64,000 nt of DNA from Thiothrix sp. (GTDB taxonomy: Bacteria; Pseudomonadota; Gammaproteobacteria; Thiotrichales; Thiotrichaceae). Below the pieces are notes generated by a model. It was given only the letters and a program-made list of their open reading frames with translations. It made no database searches and had not been told where the DNA came from. Each line of letters begins with the position of its first letter. Position 1 is the stretch's first letter. Both the position numbers and the translations under genes were made by a program. Below are positions 58,887 to 64,000 of this stretch, in pieces. The stretch lies in the NCBI GenBank assembly GCA_020442915.1, contig JAGRJD010000069.1, forward strand, positions 1-64,000. The letters run 5' to 3'.

Positions 58887-60146
58887 TTACTGCGCGCCTT
58901 CGACAGCGTTGACCAACTGCTCCACGGCATCCGCAGAAGACACCTCATTGTTGAAGTGATTGGTGATCACGTCATACATGGCATTCTTGACTGCAGCCGG
59001 TGCTGAATGGCCATGCGCCATGGAGCCCATCAGGGTGTCATTCTTGGCGGCCTCCGCCAGATCTGCCATTCCTTTTTTGCCGCAATCATCAAAAGCCTCA
59101 TTCGGCACATCGGTACGGGCCGGTACCGAGCCTTTCACCACATTGAAGGCCGACTGGAACTTCGGCGACATGACGGCCTTGGCCATGGCATTCTGGGCGG
59201 CCTGCTTGTCTTCCCCGACCTTGAACATGACGAACTGGTCAGAGTTGAAGGTGACCATCCCCTGGGTGCCGGGAACGCGGAAACAGACAAAATCCTCACC
59301 CGGCTTCTTGCCGGCATTCAGGAACTCACCCTTGGCCCAGTCGCCCATGATCTGGGCTGCCGCCTTGCTCTCGATGACCATGGCCGAAGCAAGGTTCCAG
59401 TCCCGACCGGAAAAATTCTCATCCACATAACCGCGCAGCTGCTTCATGCGGTCAAACACGGTTTTCATGGTATCGGAACCCAGCGCTTCCGGATCAAGGT
59501 CGATCATGGATTTCTTGTAAAAATCCGCCCCGCCGGTAGCCAGCACCACACCATCGAAAATGGTCGCATCCTGCCAGGGCTGACCGCCATGAGCCAGTGC
59601 GGTATACCCCTTGGCCTTGGCCGCATCCAGAAACTTGATGAAACCGTCCCAGTCCGCCGGCGGTTCGGTGACACCCAGCTCATCCATGACCTTCTTGTTG
59701 GCCCAGACCCAGTTGGTGGAGTGCACGTTCACCGGCGCAGCGACCCAGTGACCGTCATATTTGGAGAAACGCTGCAGCGCTGCCGGTACAACCTCATCCC
59801 ACTTTTCCGCACCCGCCAGCTCGTCCAGGTTGGCAGTCGCACCTTCCGCAGCCCAGTCCTGAATATCGAAACCCAGCATCTGTACCGCTGTCGGCGGATT
59901 GCCGGCTGCCACACGTGAACGCAGCACGGTCATAGCCTCGGTACCGCCACCACCGGCAATCGGCATGTCTTTCCAGGCAATGCCCTGGCTTTCCAGGTCT
60001 TCCTTCAATACATTCAGGGCCTTGGCCTCACCACCAGAAGTCCACCAGTGCAGCACCTCCACTTCTTCAGCGGCCTGGGCCCCGGCAGTCAGCGCCAGCG
60101 ACAGGACAGACGCAATGGCGGTTGTCTTGAACATACGGATCATCAT
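58887..60146 (-). CDS. Sugar ABC transporter substrate-binding protein (GtsA-like)
   Basis: 419 residues from ATG 60146, with GGAGGAGATA upstream. Signal peptide [13 protein letters not shown]. The mature start [21 protein letters not shown] and [32 protein letters not shown] match the glucose/mannose binding proteins of the GtsA type, with [15 protein letters not shown] and [25 protein letters not shown]. The ligand is therefore probably glucose or mannose. It is the second gene of the operon, 21 bases after the LacI gene. Confidence 0.94.
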   Translation of the reverse strand: MMIRMFKTTAIASVLSLALTAGAQAAEEVEVLHWWTSGGEAKALNVLKEDLESQGIAWKDMPIAGGGGTEAMTVLRSRVAAGNPPTAVQMLGFDIQDWAAEGATANLDELAGAEKWDEVVPAALQRFSKYDGHWVAAPVNVHSTNWVWANKKVMDELGVTEPPADWDGFIKFLDAAKAKGYTALAHGGQPWQDATIFDGVVLATGGADFYKKSMIDLDPEALGSDTMKTVFDRMKQLRGYVDENFSGRDWNLASAMVIESKAAAQIMGDWAKGEFLNAGKKPGEDFVCFRVPGTQGMVTFNSDQFVMFKVGEDKQAAQNAMAKAVMSPKFQSAFNVVKGSVPARTDVPNEAFDDCGKKGMADLAEAAKNDTLMGSMAHGHSAPAAVKNAMYDVITNHFNNEVSSADAVEQLVNAVEGAQ

Positions 60147-60167
60147 TATCTCCTCCACAGGATGATT

Positions 60168-61223
60168 TCAGGATTGCGGCGCACCGCAGGACTCACGTGT
60201 CACCAACGTCACCGGAAGCACCCGGCGCTCCAGTGGCGCCTGTTGATCCCGGATATATAACTGTAACAACTCCATGGCCGACCGGGCAAAGTCAGCCGTT
60301 GACACCCTGACGGTAGTCAGGGCCGGATAGGTCAGCCGGGAATCAACCAGGTCGTCGAAGCCGACCACGGCCAGATCCCGCCCGACCGTAATGCCCAGCT
60401 CACGGGACATACTCAACACCCCGTAGGCCATCAAATCGGAAAAACACACCACCGCACTGATGCGCGCATCGTAATCCAGCACGGCCTTGAGCGCCTGCCG
60501 CCCGGCAGCCCGACTCTGCGGTATCGGATAAACATAGCCCGACGGCATGCTGAGCCTGGCTTCGTTCATGGCATCCCGATAACCCGCCACACGCTCGTGA
60601 TAATCGGAAATATCCTCACGCCCGCCGACAAACGCAATGTGTTTGTGCCCCAGTCCGATCAGGTGCCGGGTCGCCGCATAAGTCCCTGCCCGGTTATCAG
60701 CGACAACCGCCGGAAACTGCCCGAACGGCACTTCACGCATGAGCTGTACCAGCGGGAAGCCATTGCGCCAAATCTTGTCCAGTACGGAACTGGTGGTACC
60801 CGGCACCGGGCACAGGATGAAACCGGCCACCTTGTGCTCCATGTACAGGCGCACCAGCTTTTCCTGCTGCTCCAACCGCTCCCCGCTGCTGGCAAACATG
60901 GGGACAATGCCACCAGCCAGCGCAACCTGCTCCAGCTGATTCAGTATCTCGCCACTGTAAGGCGTATTCAGGCCATTGACAATCACACCCATCAGGCCAT
61001 CCTGCTGGTGCTGGCGCAGGGCTGCGGCCTTGCGGTTATAGACGTAGCCGATTTCATCAATACCACGCAGCACCCGTTCACGGGTCTTGTCACTGACACT
61101 GGGACTGTCCTGTAATACCAGGGATACGGTCGACTTTGAGACACCGACATGCCGTGCGACATCATGCAGGGTGACACGTTTGTGATTCTGATTTGGAACG
61201 TTCCAAGGCCTGACAATCGACAT
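60168..61223 (-). CDS. LacI family transcriptional regulator
   Basis: 351 residues from ATG 61223, with GGAGGG upstream. The N-terminal helix-turn-helix is VTLHDVARHVGVSKSTVSLVL with the hinge IGYVYNRKAAALR. The rest is the periplasmic-binding-like effector domain (GVIVNGLNTPYSGEILNQLE, GHKHIAFVGGRED, AVVGFDDLVDSRLTYPALTTVRV). It is the first gene of the sugar ABC operon. A palindrome lies in its own 5' coding region and a second in the divergent region, so autoregulation and control of the neighbour are likely. Confidence 0.95.
   Translation of the reverse strand: MSIVRPWNVPNQNHKRVTLHDVARHVGVSKSTVSLVLQDSPSVSDKTRERVLRGIDEIGYVYNRKAAALRQHQQDGLMGVIVNGLNTPYSGEILNQLEQVALAGGIVPMFASSGERLEQQEKLVRLYMEHKVAGFILCPVPGTTSSVLDKIWRNGFPLVQLMREVPFGQFPAVVADNRAGTYAATRHLIGLGHKHIAFVGGREDISDYHERVAGYRDAMNEARLSMPSGYVYPIPQSRAAGRQALKAVLDYDARISAVVCFSDLMAYGVLSMSRELGITVGRDLAVVGFDDLVDSRLTYPALTTVRVSTADFARSAMELLQLYIRDQQAPLERRVLPVTLVTRESCGAPQS
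61193..61206. promoter_or_regulatory. Operator candidate O1 within the 5' end of the LacI gene
   Basis: Perfect 14-base palindrome TTGGAACGTTCCAA with the central CG typical of LacI family operators. It covers codons of the regulator near residues 7-11. It shares TTGGAACG and TCCAA with the site at 61350-61369. Confidence 0.75.
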
Positions 61224-61349
61224 CTGCGGCCCTCCTTCCAAACCAGCAGGTCAATGCGGCGAATTCAGCCACAAAAAATACAGAAAAAGTGTTCCAGGGT
61301 TGCCAAAAAACCGGATTGGGCGCACTATTCCGACCTTATTGGTCTAATA

Positions 61350-61369
61350 AATTTGGAACGATCCAAATT
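61350..61369. promoter_or_regulatory. Operator candidate O2 upstream of the DUF1479 gene
   Basis: AATTTGGAACGATCCAAATT is a 20-base palindrome with one mismatched pair and a central CG. It begins 45 bases before the DUF1479 start codon, where it would overlap the promoter or start site. It matches O1 in 13 of 14 central positions. Confidence 0.75.
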
Positions 61370-61394
61370 AAATCATGACAGAGGAGGAATTACA

Positions 61395-62648
61395 ATGCCC
61401 TTGCCCATCAATCTGGATGACATCAGCAACCTGATCCGCAGCGCCAAAACCGACCTCAAACAGCGGGGAGGTGATTATAAGGCCACTTTTGATGCCATGA
61501 GTGCCTCGCTGCAGCAGGAGATTCAGGAAATTGCCGCCCTGCGCGACCGTGGTGCCAGTGTCATGCCGGAAATCCGGTTCCAGGACATTGTGGCCGGGAA
61601 TATCAGCCAGGCACAACAGCACCTGATCCGCAAACGGGGCTGCGCTGTGATCCGCAATACCTTTCCACAGGCCCTGGCAGAAGCGTGGAATCAGCGTATT
61701 GGTGACTATGTGGCTGAAAACGGCTATTACGACACCCCTGACAAGGGGCTGGACAAGTATTTTTCCTCACTGCAGACCGGAAAACCCCAGATTCTGAGCG
61801 TTTACTGGTCCAAACCCCAGATGGAAGCCCGCCAGCATGAAAACATGGCGCAGACACGTCGCTTTCTGAACCGCCTCTGGACCCATGAGCATGGCGGGCA
61901 GGCTGTTTTTGATCCCGACCGTGAATGCACCTATGCAGACCGCACCCGGCGCCGCGAACCGGGGGACAATTCACTTGGCCTCAAACCACACATGGATGGC
62001 GGTTCGGTAGAACGCTGGCTGGATACGGAAGGATTCCACCAGGTTTACCGGCACCTGATCAGTGGCAACTGGGAGGCCTATGATCCCTTTGACGCTGCCT
62101 ACCGCACCGAAACCCGGGAGATTCCCTCACCGGCAGTGTGCAGCATGTTCCGCACTTTCCAGGGTTGGACCGCCCTGACGCCTCAAGGCCCCAATGACGG
62201 TACCCTGCAACTCATCCCCAGCAGCCGGGTCATGGGCTGGATGTTCCTGCGTGCCCTGCAGGATGATGTGCCGGCAGACAGTCTGTGTGATGCCATCCCT
62301 GCCCGCGCCCTGCTCTGTTCACCCCGGTGGCACCAGCTGGCCCTGGATGGACTGACCAGCATCCCGCACATGCAGCCGGGCGATACCATATGGTGGCATC
62401 CGGATGTGATCCATGCCGTGGAAGACCGGCATCAGGGTCAAGGCTACAGTAATGTCATGTATATCGGCGCTGCACCCTGGTGCCAGAAAAATGCCGATTA
62501 TCTGAAAAAACAGGCTCCGGCATTCCTTGGCGGTGAAAGTGCCCCGGATTTTGCGCCGGAAAATTATGAACTTGCCTATCATGACCGTGCCGGAGTGGCG
62601 GACCTGACGCAGCTGGGCAAACAACAGATGGGGCTGGAACCTTGGTAA
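61395..62648 (+). CDS. DUF1479 family protein (YbiU-like, possible Fe(II)/2OG oxygenase)
   Basis: 417 residues from ATG 61395, with GAGGAGG upstream; close to the 421 residues of E. coli YbiU. A candidate iron site is H199-M-D201 in KPHMDGGSVERW together with a distal His in WWHPDVIHAVED (H335 or H340), the HxD...H pattern of cupin-fold oxygenases. No activity is established for the family. It is divergent from the LacI–sugar uptake operon, and an operator-like palindrome lies just before it, so it is probably expressed with the transporter and may modify an imported compound. Confidence 0.9.
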   Translation: MPLPINLDDISNLIRSAKTDLKQRGGDYKATFDAMSASLQQEIQEIAALRDRGASVMPEIRFQDIVAGNISQAQQHLIRKRGCAVIRNTFPQALAEAWNQRIGDYVAENGYYDTPDKGLDKYFSSLQTGKPQILSVYWSKPQMEARQHENMAQTRRFLNRLWTHEHGGQAVFDPDRECTYADRTRRREPGDNSLGLKPHMDGGSVERWLDTEGFHQVYRHLISGNWEAYDPFDAAYRTETREIPSPAVCSMFRTFQGWTALTPQGPNDGTLQLIPSSRVMGWMFLRALQDDVPADSLCDAIPARALLCSPRWHQLALDGLTSIPHMQPGDTIWWHPDVIHAVEDRHQGQGYSNVMYIGAAPWCQKNADYLKKQAPAFLGGESAPDFAPENYELAYHDRAGVADLTQLGKQQMGLEPW

Positions 62649-62718
62649 GGCATGAACCAATGGCCCGCTGCCGGATCATACTCCTATGAGAAACCCGATC
62701 CAGCAAGGAGCGCCATCA

Positions 62719-63315
62719 ATGTATCAACACCTGTCAACCGCAATACGCCTGCTCAGTGCCGGCGTATTGGCCTTTGCCCTGAGCACGGCAAGCCATGCAG
62801 AAGGCCAGCTGGTGCAGCTGAATGCCAAGTACCACAACAACCCGACCCGTGCCGTTTATCTGCAACTGAAGAAAGGCACCTATGAAGTCAGAGCGGTTGG
62901 CGCAGCCGCCGGGGCCGAACACAGTGCCTGGAGCGTCTGGAGCGAGACCAGCTGCAAAGAGGCACGGGGCTGTGCCCGCACGGTTCCAACCCGCTTCACC
63001 GGCCTGCACAACAACTACTATGTCATTTCACCCCTGATCAGTGCAGTCAAGGTGGAGGGAAAGTCACTGGCACCTGTGAGCGAAACACCAGCACCCCGCA
63101 TGAACAGCTACTTTCTGGTGACGGATAAAACCCGTGCCTACGAAGTGGTCGAACCACATGTATATGTCAATGAAGCCACAGCTCTGGCGGGTGCCAAAAC
63201 CTCAACCTTCACCCTGAATGAACCCGGCAAGGTGGGCTTCGCCCTGCTGGACCTGAGCCGTACCTCTGACAATCGTGGCGGTATGGCGCTGCAGGTGCGC
63301 AAGCTGTTCGACTAG
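62719..63315 (+). CDS. Secreted protein of unknown function
   Basis: 198 residues from ATG 62719, with AAGGAG 8 bases before. Signal peptide LLSAGVLAFALSTASHA. The mature part resembles a beta-rich extracellular domain (GTYEVRAVGAAAGAEHSAWSVW, NNYYVISPLIS, KVGFALLDLSRTSDNRGGMAL) with one Cys pair (SCKEARGC). I do not recognise a family. It follows the DUF1479 gene by 70 bases on the same strand and may or may not share its transcript. Confidence 0.8.
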   Translation: MYQHLSTAIRLLSAGVLAFALSTASHAEGQLVQLNAKYHNNPTRAVYLQLKKGTYEVRAVGAAAGAEHSAWSVWSETSCKEARGCARTVPTRFTGLHNNYYVISPLISAVKVEGKSLAPVSETPAPRMNSYFLVTDKTRAYEVVEPHVYVNEATALAGAKTSTFTLNEPGKVGFALLDLSRTSDNRGGMALQVRKLFD

Positions 63316-63329
63316 TTCAGTCCCACCCC

Positions 63330-63926
63330 TCACGCCTGCTGCAGAATGGAAGCCACCCGTTGCTGCAGCAGGGGTAGTAATTCCTCTGCCATCCATGGAT
63401 TTCGTTGAAACCAGTGGATATTGCGCGGGCTGGGGTGTGGCAGCGGTAAAAACCCCGGCCAGTAATCACGCCATGCGGCTACCGTCCGGGTAAGATTCTG
63501 TTTTCGGTCGCGCCCCAGATGATAATGCTGGGCATACTGCCCCAGCAGCAGGGTCAGCTCCACTTCCGGCATTCCGGCCAGCAGACGTGTACGCCAGGTT
63601 GCCGCACATTCCGGACGCGGTGGCAGATCGCCGTGCCTGCCGGTTCCCGGGTAACAAAAGCCCATGGGCACAATAGCGATACGGGGAGAGTGATAAAATG
63701 TCTCCCGGTCAATCCCCATCCAGTCTCGCAGGCGATCACCACTTGGATCATTGAAAGGCAGGCCGGTTTCGTGGACACGCCTTCCCGGAGCCTGCCCCAC
63801 AATCAGGATGCGGGCATCTGGCCGGGCAATCAATACCGGCCGGGGACCCAACGGCAGGAAAGATTCACACAAGCGGCACTGGTGGATTTCAGCCAGAAGC
63901 GCAGCAAAATTTTCAGTAAGAGGCAT
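63330..63926 (-). CDS. Uracil-DNA glycosylase family protein
   Basis: 198 residues from ATG 63926 (a GTG lies one codon earlier). The family motifs are the N-terminal RILIVGQAPGRRVHETGLPFND, then GDRLRDWMG, and the C-terminal HPSPRNIHWFQRNPW with the His-Pro-Ser-Pro signature. Only one CxxC (CRLC) is visible at the N-terminus, so an iron-sulfur cluster of the family 4 type is not assured. It probably removes uracil or related bases from DNA, but some members of this group are not shown to be active. It converges with the secreted-protein gene with a 14-base gap. Confidence 0.88.
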   Translation of the reverse strand: MPLTENFAALLAEIHQCRLCESFLPLGPRPVLIARPDARILIVGQAPGRRVHETGLPFNDPSGDRLRDWMGIDRETFYHSPRIAIVPMGFCYPGTGRHGDLPPRPECAATWRTRLLAGMPEVELTLLLGQYAQHYHLGRDRKQNLTRTVAAWRDYWPGFLPLPHPSPRNIHWFQRNPWMAEELLPLLQQRVASILQQA

Positions 63927-64000
63927 CACATACGGGCTTGCTTTTTAGAGTCAGCAGGATACAGGATTCGTGCCCCCAACAAAAAGGCCCCCGTAACGGT

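Overview
The window is GC-rich, densely packed chromosomal DNA of a free-living gammaproteobacterium outside the enterics. The evidence is the classic gammaproteobacterial block trkA–ntrX/ntrY–DUF4390–rsmB–fmt–def // LysM–dprA–smg–topA–tsaC, an arsC–wrbA–DUF2069 operon, rpiA divergent from ilvA, and a glucose/mannose-type (Gts-like) sugar ABC transporter. I cannot name the genus. I saw no rRNA, tRNA, CRISPR array, insertion sequence or prophage.

Region 1 (1-387) is the 3' end of a universal stress protein gene. Region 2 (667-18905) is an 18-kb minus-strand island of secreted modular surface proteins. It holds a 1201-residue protein with thrombospondin type 3 calcium-binding repeats encoded by 414-bp tandem repeats, a 194-residue stand-alone copy of that protein's N-terminal domain, a giant adhesin-like gene of about 4.2 kb-codons (5200-17836), and a 295-residue stand-alone copy of a C-terminal module that also ends both large proteins. 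The giant gene is split by one frameshift at a run of 11 G. Ten G would give one open frame of about 4211 codons, which suggests ON/OFF phase variation or a sequencing error.

Region 3 (19034-25250) holds arsC–wrbA–DUF2069, a secreted metzincin protease coupled to a small lipoprotein, rpiA and ilvA. Region 4 (25251-36565, minus) is two tandem trkH potassium channel genes, trkA, the NtrYX two-component pair (with an NtrX whose AAA+ domain lacks key sigma-54 motifs), DUF4390, rsmB, fmt and def. Region 5 (36680-42795, plus) is LysM–dprA–smg–topA–tsaC. Region 6 (42833-46587, minus) is an overlapping operon argD–argF–xth–tatD-like, with a strong promoter and a promoter-proximal terminator-like hairpin in front of argD.

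Region 7 (46860-55735) is a mixture of small accessory genes: a GNAT acetyltransferase, a secreted ankyrin protein with a small companion, DUF302, an orphan ModA-like binding protein with D-serine ammonia-lyase, and a membrane GGDEF-EAL protein downstream of an orphan oligopeptide-type binding protein. Region 8 (55867-62648) is a LacI-controlled sugar uptake operon (regulator, binding protein, two permeases, ATPase) divergent from a DUF1479 oxygenase-like gene, with two matching palindromic operators. The window ends with a secreted protein of unknown function and a uracil-DNA glycosylase family protein.
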